A stretch of 64,000 nucleotides of DNA from Vanilla planifolia (GCA_023846275.1 CM043869.1:18385501-18449500), one strand, 5' to 3'. Positions 1 to 13,327 are shown, counted from the stretch's first letter. Made by a program: numbers and translations. The notes: generated from the letters alone by a model not told the origin.

Positions 1-382
1 GTCCAGGCCTTTTAGAAATAAAAAAAAGAAGGAAAAATAAAAATTTGGTTGACCCGAAAGGGGCGAGCAAAGCCCGCCCAAAGACCGCCGAGAGCAACTC
101 GGCTAGCGCTGGTCAACGGTCAACGGAATAGTGCCTGGCTAAGCAAAGCCTGCCGAGAGGAGCTCGGCTAAGTCTAACTTCAGCGCAGTCTACGGTCAAA
201 GAACAGTGCATGGCTAAGTCAACCTGAACCGGGTGATGAAATCCCGGTCAAGGAAGGGGGGAGCCAGCCCCAAAGTGGCTCGCGGGTTAAACTGCGCAAA
301 GTTATTATAAAGCGGTGTGCCAAATTTCATTATGCAGTGTGGGACTAAAAAATCCCGCCTTATAACTTCGGCAGGATTCAAA

Positions 383-600
383 GGCGCAGATCAAGCCCGC
401 CCAGATCCAACGGGCGAGAGTAATTTCGAACGGCTGTTTAATCAGCGTCGTTCGTTCAGCGCGTGGGATCCAATGGCGCAGATCAAGCCCGCCCAGATCC
501 AACGGGCGAGAGTAATTTCGAACGGCTTTTTAATCAGCGCCGTTCGTTCAGCGCGTGGGATCAAATGGTTCAGATCAAGTCCGCCCGGATCAGACGGTCT
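383..600 (+). repeat. 92-bp tandem subrepeats in an LTR
   Basis: Two near-identical 92-bp units (383-474 and 475-566) are followed by a diverged partial third (567 to about 600). Each unit begins with GGCGCAGATCAAG or a close variant and is rich in CpG. Their place upstream of the TATA box suggests enhancer-type U3 repeats. The short reading frames here are by-products of the repeat and do not look like genes. Confidence 0.85.
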
Positions 601-761
601 AGAAATAATCATGCCGTGAAGTCCATCCAGCCGTCCATTCTTGAAGTGGGATCGGACGGCTGCTACTCTTCTTCTTCCTTTTCGGGCTTCCGGCAACGGC
701 TATGTTCCGGTTTCTTTTTTTTACCGTTTTTCTAGCCGTTTGGAATTGCTTTTTGGTGGAC

Positions 762-771
762 TATATATATA
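762..771 (+). promoter_or_regulatory. TATA box of the LTR
   Basis: TATATATATA followed by AGGAC, downstream of the subrepeats and upstream of a T-rich leader, is the expected place for the core promoter of a plant LTR. It sets the + orientation of this fragment. Confidence 0.5.
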
Positions 772-1275
772 GGACATTTTACAAATTATGGTGTTGATGA
801 ATCCACTTGCAAAAAGCTTCAAAAACTAAGGAAAAGGCCAAAACCGAGAGCAACAATTGGCATACTTGTGGGAGCTACGGGCTCAACCTTCTTCTCAAAT
901 TTCAACAGCTTTCTTCCACATTTCGTTGCATCATTCGGTAACATTTTGTATGCGTTATTGTAGCCGGATTTGTTCGGATTTTTGGTGTCTCGTTGGAGCA
1001 CCGGTTGTACTTGGTTTACCCCTACCGGCTTTGGCAAAAGGGAGTGGTTAGTGGAAGCCCGATCGGGTTGATCTGGGGTGGATGTAGGCACGGGTTTGGC
1101 CGAACCACCTAAAATCTTTGTCTTCCTTTTTGCTTGTCTTATTATTGCATTTTTCGTTTTTATTTCACAATTTATTTACAAACGTTTTTTAATTGAAAGA
1201 ATTTTCTAAATCTAAATTTTAGTGAAAAGCACAATTCACCCCTCCCCTCTTATGCGTTGTTCTCACACGATTTAC

Positions 1276-2050
1276 ATCAAAGGAAAACTCTAAGATCAAT
1301 TAATTAAACAGGAGAATTCTTAATGAACCATGAATAAAAGTCTTACTTTCTATGCCTCACCTTTCATGTAAGGAGAAAAAGGTTTTTGGTCGATAGCATG
1401 TAGTTTTCACCCCACTAATGAAATTTTCAAGGAACTAAGCTTAAAGGAAGCAAGAAATGGAAAAGAAGGGCTTCCTTTTACCTTGATCAATGATTTATGT
1501 TCAACTTTATAGTTTTTTGCACAAAAAGGAGATTGATTAGTGTTTTCGAGTGTTAGTAATGAGAAAGAGAAGGTTTTTTTCTCATTTGTTGGCGTGTTTG
1601 TATTGTATGGATCTATGTATGTATGTATCTATATATGTTTTCATGAAAATTAATTACAATATAATGGTTAATTATATAGTAATTTCAAAGTTTTGTATAA
1701 ATTCTAAGTAGACTCTAATTGACATGAAACAAACATCACTAGATTTATCTAGAAAAAGTTTTATCTAAAAATATTTTTATTTTAAAGATTTTTAAATAAA
1801 TTTTTTATGACATATATTACTAGACACATTGTAAATATGATTTAATTTGTTGTTTATAAATTTAGCATACCTATAATATCAAATTAGTATAATAATAATA
1901 TGCAATAAGTTCAATAAGTTAAGTACATATTATAAAGTCAATAAATTTTGATAATAATATTTAAAAATTTGTAGTATTTTAATTTTCTTTTTTTTATAAA
2001 AATTTTATTTTAAAATTTAAAACAATTCTAAGTATCTTACCATCGTATCT
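1276..2050 (-). repeat. Left (3') LTR of gypsy fossil 1, truncated
   Basis: Aligns by eye with 10830-11430 in the same orientation. Shared blocks include GAGGAAGCAAGAAAT-like sequence, the TTCAACTTT block and the ATATTTAAAAATTTG block near the end. The left edge is cut by the GC-richer LTR that ends at 1267. Confidence 0.75.
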
Positions 2051-2499
2051 TATTCTACATCCAAGGTTGTGTCTCACTTAGAATGGTTCTATCAAATGAA
2101 TTTAACTATTGGGATTACTTTTTCCTCTGCATTTTTTCTTCATGATCCAAAACTTATTTAAGAAGTTTCTCATATGTCATATCTAATTTGATATCTGCAT
2201 TATTTGCATCATAGCTTATAATATGCAAGAGGTTAGAAGTATACTTTGTTAAGGATAAGCTTGAAACACATTATAAATATTATCACAACATTAATAGATA
2301 AGCCATTTGTTTAGGCCTTTCCAAGACTTAAAAAATGTTCTATGAATTTGGGCTTAAGCCTTACCCAGCATACTAAAACATTTTGTATGTTTCATTAAAC
2401 TTATTTTTAAAAATATGTAATCCCTTTTTCCAAACTTAATATCATTGAAGTACTTTTATCTCTTTTGTTCTACTTGAAGTCTTTTACGAATGAGCTTTA

Positions 2500-3300
2500 T
2501 TTTTTATGTGACTTCATCCACAAAATTAGAATCCAAAATTATCTTTTCTTCAATTCTAATACAAAAGTGATTAAGACTTCCTTACATATAAGGCTTCATA
2601 AGATTTCATGCCAATGATATATTAACAGCTAAAATTATATGCAAACTCTATTAATGGTAGGTGACTTTCCTGATCACATTCAAAATCAAATATGCATGGA
2701 CACAAAAAGCCTTCTAATGCCTTAATCGTTTTTTTTTCTGTTTGTTCGTCTATTTGAGGATGAAATGTAGTATTGAATTACAATTGATTGCAAAAGCTCA
2801 ATGAACAAACCTCCAAAAATGCAATGTGAATTTTGGATCTCAATTAGAGATAATTACTTTTATTATACCATGAAGCTTCACTATTTGTTCTAAGTAGACT
2901 TTTGGCAGCCTTCCTGTTGCATAAGTTGACTTTATCAACTGAAAATGAGTCAGTTTAGTTAATTTATTGACTACAACTTATATAAAATCATGGAAAAAGG
3001 GTGTCTAAAAAATCCAATGATAAAATTCATACCAATCTCTTCTTATTTTCACTATAAAAGGGATAATGTTTGTAGCAATCCACTAGGCTTTTGATTTTCT
3101 CTTTTTCTTATTGACATATTAAACATTTCTTTAACTCTTTATAATATATCTATTTTTAAATTAGGACATTAATACCTTTGTCTTAATCCTTGATACATTT
3201 TATTCCTTTATATATGTATAGAACATTTAGAATTATGTGCTTCGCTAAATAATATTTATTATAATTATTGGTGATCAGAAATGCACGTCATATTCTCAAA
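2500..3300 (-). mobile_element. Integrase remnant of gypsy fossil 1
   Basis: On the - strand, 2740-2790 still shows the integrase signature of the family (FHPQxDxQ type), with flanking patches typical of the catalytic core of Ty3/gypsy integrases. It is a non-functional remnant. Confidence 0.65.
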
Positions 3301-3837
3301 CTTTAGTACCCTATTTTCTTCAAAACTAAAATTAGAGATCCACCTTTCCTCTATTTTCTAAATCATTTTTTTAGTTATGGGTCTTTTTACTAATCTTTCT
3401 TTTATCAATTCTAACCAATCAAGTCTTAACAATAATTGAAATTAGATTCTCATATTTTTTTCATACTTCAACTTCTAATTGTAGCTTACTAAATTAAAAA
3501 AAACTAATTACTTTTCATCTTCTTCTATTAATATCACATTACTATTTTCTTTTTTGCTTAAGGAATTAGCTACTACATTTACTTTTCTTGGTGTAATTCT
3601 TAGGTCATAATCTTTAATGAATTTCAGCCACCTTCTTTGCATCACATTTAGCACTTTTTAAGTAAAGATATATTTTTGAATTTAATAATATGTAAATACT
3701 TCACGTTTAACCCCATAAAAGTAATGACTCCAAGTTTTTTAAGCAAAAACAATCGCTATCAATTCTAAGTCATGTATTAGATAGTTCTTCTCATGGGTTT
3801 TTAATTGATGAGACATGTATGTAATTACTTTCCCAAA

Positions 3838-4700
3838 TTAGAACAACATACAATCCAGTCTTTGATAAGTTGTATCACTAAAAATTTGATACCTCTTTGA
3901 CCCTTCTAATAATACTAACATTGGAACAATAGTCAACTTATATTTTAGTATTTTAAAACTTTTTTCACATTTAGAGTTCCACTCAAACTTTATTTTTTGA
4001 GTTAAACTTGTCAAAGTAAAAGTTATCAGGGAAAATCCTTTCTTAAACTTTCTATAATATCTAATCATTCTAAAAAAGTTTCAAATTTTGATCACTATGG
4101 TTTATTTAGGCAAATTTAGGATCGTATAATCTTTGGGTGATCTACAAAAATACTTTCCACATTAACTATGAGCCAAAGGAACATTACATTAGTTAGCTAA
4201 AAATAAAATTTTGAGAATTTAACATAAAGTTGATGGTCTCTAAATGTTTGTAATATAGCATGTAAATGAGTGACATGTTTTTCTTCACTTTTTGAATGGA
4301 CTAGAATATCTTCAATAAATATTATATTGAGTTAACCAAAATATTCTTCAAGAGTTAGTTAACCCAAAGGATAATACTAGGAATTCATAAAACTTAAAAC
4401 AAATCTTGAAAGTATTTTTGGTATATCCTTCTTTTAATTCTTAATTAGTGGTATCTTGATTTCAAGTTTATATTTAAAAAGACTATTACAACTTGAAGTA
4501 GATCAAATAAATCGTCTAACCTTGACAAAAGATATTTATTATTGATAATCAGACTATTAAGTTTTGATAATCAATCACATTCTTAAATTTCTATCTTCCT
4601 TCACAAATAAAATTGGAACTCCCTAAGAAGATACACTAGGTCTTCTAAAATCTTTTTCTAACAATTTTTATATTTGCCATTTTATCTCTTTTAACTTAAT
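3838..4700 (-). mobile_element. Reverse transcriptase and RNase H remnant of gypsy fossil 1
   Basis: The - strand at 3838-4068 reads as the end of reverse transcriptase passing into RNase H (YYRKF followed by a SLTQK-type stretch and a YQIFSDTT-type strand). Upstream, 4100-4420 shows the FGLTN block and the catalytic-box region of gypsy reverse transcriptase. This is the clearest coding relic of the element. Confidence 0.8.
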
Positions 4701-4999
4701 TAGAACCATTTGACAAGGAATGTTGGACTTTGGCTCAACTTTATGAACCAATTGAATTTTAAGTTCTAATTCTCTTTTAGGTAGTAACCCTGACAATTCA
4801 TCTGGAAATACATACAAGTATTCACATATTATAAGTACCACTTATGGTTGAGAAAATTTCTTATTTGTGTTCATAGACATCAAGTATCTTTCACACCCTT
4901 TAAATAATAGCTGTGTATTTAGCATAGAAATAATAGAAACTCTGTCTTTGTCTAAAATATATTAGTTCTTCCTTACTAAGTACTTTTATTCTCACTTTC

Positions 5000-5750
5000 T
5001 TTTTTAGTAATTTATAGCTACACAATAATCAGATAGCCAATTTATACCCAATATAACATTAAATTCTACTATTTATAACATGATTAGAGAATTTTTTTTC
5101 TTTTATTTTTATTTCTTCTTAGATAAAGAGGTCTACTCAAATCTTACTCCTGTTAAGTAATTTAACTAAGAAAGATTGTTATAATTTTTGAAGTTTTTCA
5201 TTTAATTTTTGTGTCATACACAAAAACATAAAAGAATGTGAAGCTCTATAATCAAATAAGACAACAACTGATAAACTCTATAAAAATAATATACCTATGA
5301 TAATATCAGTAGATTCTAATGCTTCTTATTAGGTGATTGTGTGAACTCGTGGTTGTCCTCCTCTACTAGAAGTTTATCCTCTACATCAACATGTAGACAT
5401 TGAAGTAGGTGTTATACCTCTTCCACTAACTATGATGCCTCTTCTATAACATTGGAATATAAATGTTATTCTTATTTTTTATTTTAACTATGAAAAATTT
5501 TTAGTTGTACCTAGCCTCTTGACAAGTAAAACATTTCATAAGACCTTTCTACATATGATAACACTCACCTTAATACTAGCAACCATAAATTTCATATTGT
5601 AGCATACTAATCAAAATTACACCAAAACCATTACTAGATCCAACTCCTAAATTAGTGTTATCATAAGTCTTCCTTCCATAACTACTACTACTATTATTAG
5701 AAGATCCTCTCTTAAAAAGAGGCCACCTTTGAACCTATAAAAGAATAAAT
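5000..5750 (-). mobile_element. Zinc-knuckle and protease remnant of gypsy fossil 1
   Basis: The - strand near 5020-5060 carries an LGINWL-type motif, typical of the end of gypsy retropepsin. A cysteine-rich patch near 5500-5560 corresponds to the gag zinc knuckle. Both lie in the expected order upstream of reverse transcriptase. Confidence 0.6.
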
Positions 5751-5759
5751 AAAAAAAAT

Positions 5760-7900
5760 CTCATAAATCATTATCAAACTTATGAATAAAATTTATAAAA
5801 GTGTTTTTTCAAATATAAAAATTTTCACTCTTAAACAATGGAGAATGACATGATGAAAATTTTTCACTTAAAGTTTTACAATTGTTAATAATGGGTGAAG
5901 TCATCCTTAAATAATTAAATAAAATAAACATATTAATAAAATCAACTATGTCAATGACAAAGTAAAATGATAAGATTATAATTGATATTAATTAAAATAA
6001 TAAAATTAGTAAATAATTAGAATTAATTATATAATTAATTTTTACACACTTAATATATGGAAGCTTTTCTAATACCACTTGAATAAATAAGAGTGTGTGT
6101 AAATCCTACAAGAAAAGAGTAAATTATGGGCTTTAAATTATTTTTGTTATCTTTATTATATTTGGATTGTATCTATTTTTTCAAAAAAAAAGTTTATAAA
6201 AATAATTTATTTTTATAGAAAATATTGATATTCAAATTTATATGTATAATTTTTAATTTTTATAATTAAAAAAATAAAAATAATATTAATATTCTTAAGT
6301 GTTTTGGATCAAACTAGAACTTACTTTTACTCCCAATTGAGATAAAAAGATATTATTACTAAGAAAAATCACAACTTGAGATTTTTTTCTTATTGATCAT
6401 CTCCAATCTACTTAAGATTTTTCCTTACGATTCACCTTTAACCTACTAGCTTTTATAAGTTCAACTATAGCTTAGGCTTTTGCATGCTCAACCCCAACTC
6501 AATTTTTTAATGGGATTAGATTGAGCTCGAGCTTTTACAAATGTTAGGTAGCTCAACCCAAAAAAAAGAAAAAATATAAGAAATTTTTTTTATCAAAGAA
6601 TAACTTTCTATGCTTATTGATGAATAGAGCAAGACCAAAAATTTTAAAATTATGAAAAGTGAGAAAATAAAAGCTTAGAAGTGCTATGCTTAGTTGAAAG
6701 AATTCAAATTTTTTAGTCGTACCAAGTCATAGAATACTACAGGGAGATTTTTCTCTAATAAAATATTATGCAGTACTTCATTAAGATCTTAAACCTTGGT
6801 TCACATTTATTAGCCATTTCATTCATAAAGGTTGGATTTTTATAAAACAAAGTTTAGATCATAGCCATTAAAAAGTCAAGCAAAAGTACTTTCATAAGTT
6901 ATTACCAAAGACTTCAAAAATGCTTCCAAAAAAGAGCTACTTCAATGCCTTAAATAATGGTTAAAGAATTAACTATTAAGTGGGATTGATGAGAGCTGTT
7001 GGATCTAATCAAAGAAGATCTGGACCATTAGGTCAACATATGTAAAAGCAATCGAGTTATGAATTGTTGGTCTAGGATGGATTAGATATGGGTCATTCGA
7101 TCATGTCAAATGAGATATAAATCATTTAATTCATTAATGATAAATATAAGAATGATCTCAATCATAGAATTCAAATGAAGAGCTTTGACATGCTCAATTC
7201 AAGGATAAGTTAATTGATCAGGCAAAAAGAATGCTAACCATTCAATAACATCAAATGAGATTTTGGTCATTCAATACTAGCATTTAACTAGCACTTATAG
7301 GAGGGCAAACTCTTAGCCATCTGATCAATGATCAGATGATGGGAATTCACACGTGCTTAGGTGCTAAGGCGTTGGACTTGGGGACATAATTTAGTTCCAT
7401 GTGGCTAGATATCAAAAGTGTTTCCTCATCATAATACATTTTGCTCATGCATAATGTGAGCCAAAACATGGGATTGGCTCCCCCCTCATGTGCTTGAGAT
7501 TTTATCACCCGAACCACTCATATGTATATAGCTTAATAGGATTATGGTCTGACTTGATCCACTGCATACTTATTTTGAGTTCTATTTGGCTCAATCCTTT
7601 CTTTATCTTACATAAATCAGGTTCAAAACTTTACACTGACTAAAATTGAGATTGATCCAACTTGGTTTCAATAAATTAATATTTTATTTTATAGCAAAAA
7701 GAAAACTTTTCAAAGTTGATGTGTATGCTTTCCATCCTTAAAGCTTGTTAAACATTTTAAGGTACTTTGAAGATCACTAATTTATTATCTTTTAAAATAC
7801 ATGACTTATTCTTTAAAACTAAACATGATTCATATTAAATAAGCATATTAAAATAAAATATTAAATATTTATGACATGACTCATAAAAAATGAAGGTGAC
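5760..7900. mobile_element. Unclassified insertion inside gypsy fossil 1
   Basis: About 2.1 kb separates the zinc-knuckle patch from the gag core of gypsy fossil 1, where the family normally has almost nothing. The sequence has no recognisable domain, and parts of it (about 6950-7680) are less AT-rich. The most likely explanation is a solo LTR or another non-coding element inserted into gag. Edges are approximate. Confidence 0.35.
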
Positions 7901-7929
7901 ATAATAAAAAACCTTAGAAATTTAATCTC

Positions 7930-8420
7930 TTTTTACTTATATCTCTTATAGCCTCCATCTTTAACAATTCTTGCTGTACCAATTTGTCATTTTCTACCAA
8001 CTTACATAGTTAGTGGTCCTTAATGTTAATAATGTAAGTCTAATAGGTTGTCTTAGACCCTTGCAAAACATGTAATACTTTATTTCTTTTAAGTTAATCA
8101 TATCTAGAGCATATTAGGATAAAATTGTGAATTTATATTTATAATCTATCACTAGCAATCTCTTTCGAGTCAAATGAGGTAAATTATCTCACATCTTCTC
8201 TCTAATGGCCAAAGGAATGCCCTACTTTTCAAATGCCTCCAAAAATTCCTTCTATGTGGTTTGTTTAGTTGGACAACATTTATTAAGCCTGTACTTAGCT
8301 TCTCACTACAATATAAATATATCATTCAAGACCATTACTATTTAAGGCACTTTTCTATCCTCAAGGCATGTAATTCCTTCAAATACGTTTTCTATTTGTC
8401 ATAGCCAATTCATATTTATT
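7930..8420 (-). mobile_element. Gag remnant of gypsy fossil 1
   Basis: The - strand shows patches of the retrotransposon gag core: an IENVFEG-type helix, C-x-EDRKV, and a WKEFLEAFEK-type helix. These are characteristic of plant Ty3/gypsy gag. It is heavily decayed. Confidence 0.6.
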
Positions 8421-8901
8421 ATGATATCAGATCCACTAAAAAAATATAGGGAATGCATTTAATAGAATTACTCTATTATCCTATCTACTAATTTCCCTAT
8501 AGTATGTCCACTACTTATAATGGATTATAGAAGAGAGGCTAACATCTAAGCTAATTCATTCCTATTATTAGCTTGTTTATCAGGCCCTCTCTATAAGTTT
8601 CTCTTGAAAGCTCTAGATTCTTCTCATTTAAACTCTTGTTTAACTCTCACTTCCTCAAATTCTTATAAGAACTCAATAATATAATTATGATATAACTAAC
8701 TTATAATAGATAATTGATTCAAGCTTTTATTTTATTAAACATAACTATGCATATTAAGAAATATTATAATTATACACATGAGCATGCTGTGATAGTATCC
8801 TCACTCACCTATTTTCATTCCACTCAAAAATCTTATAACTTAATTCTAATTTTAAATGCTTACATCAACCTTTAAATATCACATTTCAATGATTCACCAC
8901 T

Positions 8902-8905
<4 letters not shown>

Positions 8906-8932
<27 letters not shown>
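8906..8932. repeat. (AT)n microsatellite
   Basis: A short uninterrupted run of AT dinucleotides within the AT-rich fossil region. Confidence 0.9.
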
Positions 8933-8937
<5 letters not shown>

Positions 8938-8999
8938 TATAGTCATTATAGTATAATATTCTCAAAATATTTTCTTTTTAAGGATGTCAATTATCTTAA

Positions 9000-10830
9000 T
9001 ATCCACCTGTCATGCCCCTCTTAACTCATCTAGGTAAAGAGTGATGATGAATCTAATTTCAATTTGAATTTTTTTTGTTTTACTACTGGACTACAATTAA
9101 AATTTTATAATACGTTAAAATAAATGGACAAAGTCTCCCTTATAAATGGTTTGTTTTCATATACAACATTGTATAATCAAATATATATTGATAATTAGTA
9201 TCACAAATGATAAAGTTTATTTTTCACATAAAATTTAAAATTGAAACAATATTCAAACCATAATTCATATCAATTGAGTCTACAGAATCTACAAAATTCA
9301 AAAATCCATATGACATAAGATATAAGCCACACACAACTCCTAAAATATAACCATATCAAATATCATCAACTCTAAAGAATATCATATAGTTTACATCAGA
9401 TCTCTCTGATTAAGTCATAAATATCCAACATCTACTCCCTATAAACCTAAATCCTTGGTCTTAACTAGCTTGTAAATTAAATTTGAAAGAGTTTCAAAAA
9501 GCTCAATAGATAAATGATAAATAATAAGATAATATAACAATAAATATAAGAATAATAATACTATAAGACAAATAATAAATGACATAAGTAAAAGAAAAAA
9601 TTATACTAAATTAAAAATTAATAATATAGAAATATCTCATTTGATTAAATTTGTATTTTTCTTTTATGCATTTTTTCATTTATTTATTCAATTTTCTTTT
9701 TGTAAACTCGTTTCTTAACACAATTAGGATAATATTTCTCTTTGAATATTATCTCTATTTAAATATCATATCCAACCGCCCTATAAATCTGAAGATAAAT
9801 TAGTAACAACATATCTAACTTAAGCCACACACTTAGACTCTATCACCCTTGTTAGTTTGAAGATAGCTAATGACAACTTTTTAGGAGATCAATTATCACA
9901 TCATTTGGTATCATCTCATATCATAGCATGGTCTACAATGATACCCAGTAACCTTGCATAGAATACTAGTAGTAAAATATGGTATGGTCGAGAGATAACA
10001 TCTAATGGAAATATGTATTTTTTTATTATTTTATCATGTCTATTTAATGTGTCATTCTCATATTATAAATTAATAAAATAATTACAAATTTCTCAATTAC
10101 TTGAACACATTTTATCTTTCAACTTCATTTTCTTATAAATCATGCTTATTTATCAATGAAACTATTTAATTTTATATCTTGATAAATAGATTATGAATCT
10201 AAATCTATAATTCTTGTTAACCAAATTCAAGTGCATAAATAGATTTGATCTTATAATCTTAGCAAGAAGTATTATCTTATTATAACATTCTCAAAGAATA
10301 TTAAGTAAACAAGCATATTACATTATAGTTAATTAATTTACCCATTTTATTCATATGCTAGAGATTTACTTCATAAATTAACTTGTCATTTTGACCTTAC
10401 ATAGTAAGAATATATCAAATTACATTCTTCGTAGCCTACCTAATTTATTTCACACTTAAATTAATTCTAATTTCCAATCCTAATAGAATTAACATACAAT
10501 GTTTCTTCATTTTCTTAAGCATTTACATATGTAAAAAATTCAAAATAAAACAATAATAATAATAAATAATAATAATTCTTTTCTTACTTGGCTCCTTTTC
10601 ATTTTTTGTGCTTATAATAAAAAAATTCATAATTACTAAATTTCACCAAAGTTTCTCTTCATTTTCACAACAAAGAAGGTTTAATTTCTTTAAAATATCT
10701 TATATCTTAATTATAGTCACAATAACTCAAAATCACAATTAAATGTTCAAAAAATCAAAACATCCATTTTGATTTCAATTGTCATGGTGAGCAAGCCATG
10801 CATGGTTATAGCAAACTCCAAACTCAACTA
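9000..10830. other. AT-rich DNA without a gene, inside fossil 1 span
   Basis: I see no coding domain here. A TGTCATGCCCC string near 9012 resembles the start of a gypsy LTR, and the segment may be an extension of the right LTR or a further nested piece. The sequence is too decayed to decide. Confidence 0.4.
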
Positions 10831-11445
10831 ATTAAACACAAGCAAATACTTAATCTACTGGGAAATTGAAATCTTACCTTCAATTCATTATTGTTAATGT
10901 AAGACGAAAAATGTTTCCAATCAATCTCTTGTGGTTTTGTCTTATTGGTGAGATTTTTAGCATCATGGGTTTAGAGGAAGCAAGAAATTATAAAGAAAGT
11001 TTTCTCTTTACCTAAATCAAGAATTTTCCTTCAACTTTGAAGTTTTTCATGTAGAAAGGAGTGGGATTAGGGTTTTTAGGTGTCAACAATGTGAAAGGAA
11101 AGAAAATAGTAACTCCAAAAATTCATATAAATTCCAAATAAACTCCAATTGATGTGAAATGAATATTGTTAGATTTATTTAAAAAAACTCTAAAATATCT
11201 TCATTATAAAATTTTGAAATATATTTTCTATAACATATTTTAAGAGACACATCATAAAGATCTTTTAATGTGTTATTCAATAATTTTTTTGGCCTATAAC
11301 ATCAAACTAGCATAATAATATTCAACATGTTAAGTATATATTATAAAACAAAACAATTTTTACAATAATATTTAAAAATTTGAGATATTATAATAAATCT
11401 CATTGCTTTATTACACAAGGACCCCATTTTAAAATGGTCACGACA
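10830..11445 (-). repeat. Right (5') LTR of gypsy fossil 1
   Basis: Partner of 1276-2050. The likely outer end is near 11445, where the - strand reads TGTCGTGACCATTTT, a normal gypsy LTR start. The block containing this end is repeated in diverged form about 115 bp further right (11537-11620), so the true edge could lie a little beyond. Confidence 0.7.
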
Positions 11446-11449
11446 CCAG

Positions 11450-11817
11450 GAAGTGAAGTATCTTATCATCATTAATCTCGTCTCCTAATACCAACATCTT
11501 ATACTAACAATGGAATAAGGTGCACTAATATGTTAGAGCCCCATCTTAAGGTTTCCATAACACCAAATAGTAAATTATCTCATTATTACTAATTGAGGCC
11601 TTTAACATGCTATTATCCTACCTTTGTTACAATGACATCAAGAGTGACTTATATCATATTTATCACATCTGTCATATCGTTATTAAATAAGATCATATAA
11701 TAATAATCTCTTTCTTAAGCTATAAGTCCTTCCTTTCTTTTCTTTGATTTCACTTTTCCTTTTGTTATGTCATATATTCTAATTGATCATTTTTTATGTT
11801 TAGATATAAATCATATA

Positions 11818-11863
<46 letters not shown>

Positions 11864-13200
11864 CACACACACATACACACACACAAAAATAGTCATAAAA
11901 GTACTATAATAAAATTAAAACATATGTAGGTAATGTCATAGTATTCAAATGGTCACATCTTTAATTCTATAATAATATGGATTTTTAATAATCTACTTAT
12001 AACATAATTATTTAGTTTGCCTATCTAGTGGTTTTGTGAAGCTTCTTTTGTAACATTTTTTTCTTTTATTTATATTCTTCATTTGTTATGCATTCACATT
12101 ACTTTGCATCGATAGTAAGTCAATTTCTATTTTTTAAATTATAAGAAATGCTTTCAAAAGCTATTCTAAGAAATTCCCTTAACATATTGCACAAGTGTGT
12201 CTTAAGATCGTACAATATGATCCCTTTATCATGCTATATAATCCAAGCTAGCACTGGTTTGACAAAAGATTATACAATTCATGTTTGTTACGCTTACCAT
12301 AAACTAATTATACATATTTGATCAAACCTTTATGCTTGTAAAATATATAACAACTTGGGTGCATAGGAGATTGAATAAATAGTTTATATTAAGTTTCCCA
12401 TACATTTGTCATGTAGAGCTGATAACCCCTTCATACTTGTATAATCCAAAATAGATATCTCACTATAAGAATTTGAACTGATGATCTTAATTGTTGGCAT
12501 TTCATTCATAATACTAATCTGATCTCCATTTTCCATTAGTACATTGATCATTGTCAACCCTTTTTCTATCAGATCGACGGCTCTTTATCATCCCTATTGC
12601 TCAAGTCATACTAAATGATCATTTTTGTACAATCAATGTAGCTAGAAAATAATAATAGACTTCAATCACCATAACTTTTAGCCAAACTCATATAATTCAA
12701 TTTTTTTCATTCCAAAATAGCCAAAATATGCTTTAAGAAGAAGAACTAATGTAAGATCTTACCTACCTATGTAATTTTCCCCAAGACAAACTTAAAAGTT
12801 TTTCTTTTTCAACAAGCTTTTCCTTTTTATTTTCCATTTTTTTATTCTTCTTAAAAATTTGTATTATTTGCTTGGATTATTTCTCTCATTTCCTTCTCTG
12901 GCTCTTCTCTCACTCTTTTCTTGTTTTCTCTTACCAAAAGACACATCACAATTGATTCTTAGGCATGCATAATAGGTTTATCCTCTTATTAAATAGGAGG
13001 ATTAAATGTTATCGAGTTATTCATTTTATTAGTTTCATCTTTAAAAATTTAGAAAAATTAGAAATGACTTTGAAAAATATACACTATATACTTAAGAATT
13101 TCTTATGGTAAGACTTACAATAATATACTTAAATAAGAAATCTGAAATACCCATTATTTGTTTTGTTAGATAAATGATATATTATGTAAAATACATGCCT
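11450..13200. other. AT-rich spacer upstream of the ACBP gene
   Basis: No gene, RNA or recognisable element is visible. It contains a diverged second copy of the LTR-end block (11537-11620) and the TA/CA microsatellite at 11822-11885. Composition changes gradually into the promoter near 13200. Confidence 0.5.
11822..11885. repeat. Compound (TA)n(CA)n microsatellite
   Basis: About 16 TA units (11822-11853) pass directly into about 15 AC units (11856-11885) with one interruption. It is a likely polymorphic marker upstream of the gene. Confidence 0.95.
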
Positions 13201-13215
13201 GTTTAGTGAATTCAA

Positions 13216-13221
13216 CACGTG
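13216..13221. promoter_or_regulatory. G-box / ABRE-like element
   Basis: Perfect CACGTG palindrome in the context AACACGTGC, upstream of the likely 5' UTR. Such elements bind plant bZIP and bHLH factors and commonly mediate light or abscisic-acid responses. Function here is inferred from sequence only. Confidence 0.5.
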
Positions 13222-13327
13222 CCCTTGAAGATTAAAAAAAAATCATTTTTTTCGTTAAAAGCTATTTTGGCTGCCAACCAGTCGAATATCAAAAATACCC
13301 CTGTGGCGGGTTATTCTTGGATTATCG

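Larger units (their letters stand above)
1..1267 (+). mobile_element. LTR fossil, 3' part (solo or 3' LTR, superfamily uncertain)
   Basis: This stretch is clearly richer in GC than the DNA after it and has LTR architecture. There are GC-rich subrepeats at 383-600, a TATA box at 762-771, then a T-rich leader. A C-rich block just before 1267 resembles the end of U5 in plant LTRs that sit next to a primer-binding site. No primer-binding site follows; the sequence passes directly into unrelated AT-rich DNA. I therefore read it as the 3' end of a solo or 3' LTR whose 5' end lies outside the window. It seems to cut into the left LTR of the gypsy fossil that follows, so it is the younger of the two. 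No coding domain is visible, so Copia versus gypsy cannot be settled. Confidence 0.6.
1270..11450 (-). mobile_element. Ty3/gypsy retrotransposon fossil 1, heavily decayed
   Basis: On the - strand the usual gypsy order can be recognised in scattered patches: gag core near 7930-8420, zinc-knuckle and protease near 5000-5560, reverse transcriptase near 4100-4700, RNase H near 3838-4068 and integrase near 2500-3300. It is flanked by two diverged LTRs. The two LTRs agree at only about two thirds of positions by eye, so this is an old insertion, probably many millions of years. The coding region is broken many times over. Extra DNA of a different kind lies between gag and the zinc knuckle. Confidence 0.8.

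Noticed and set aside
9012-9022. TGTCATGCCCC as the start of a separate + strand LTR
   Set aside because: It matches a known LTR start pattern, but no partner LTR or coding region in that orientation was found nearby, so I left it as part of the unclassified fossil DNA.
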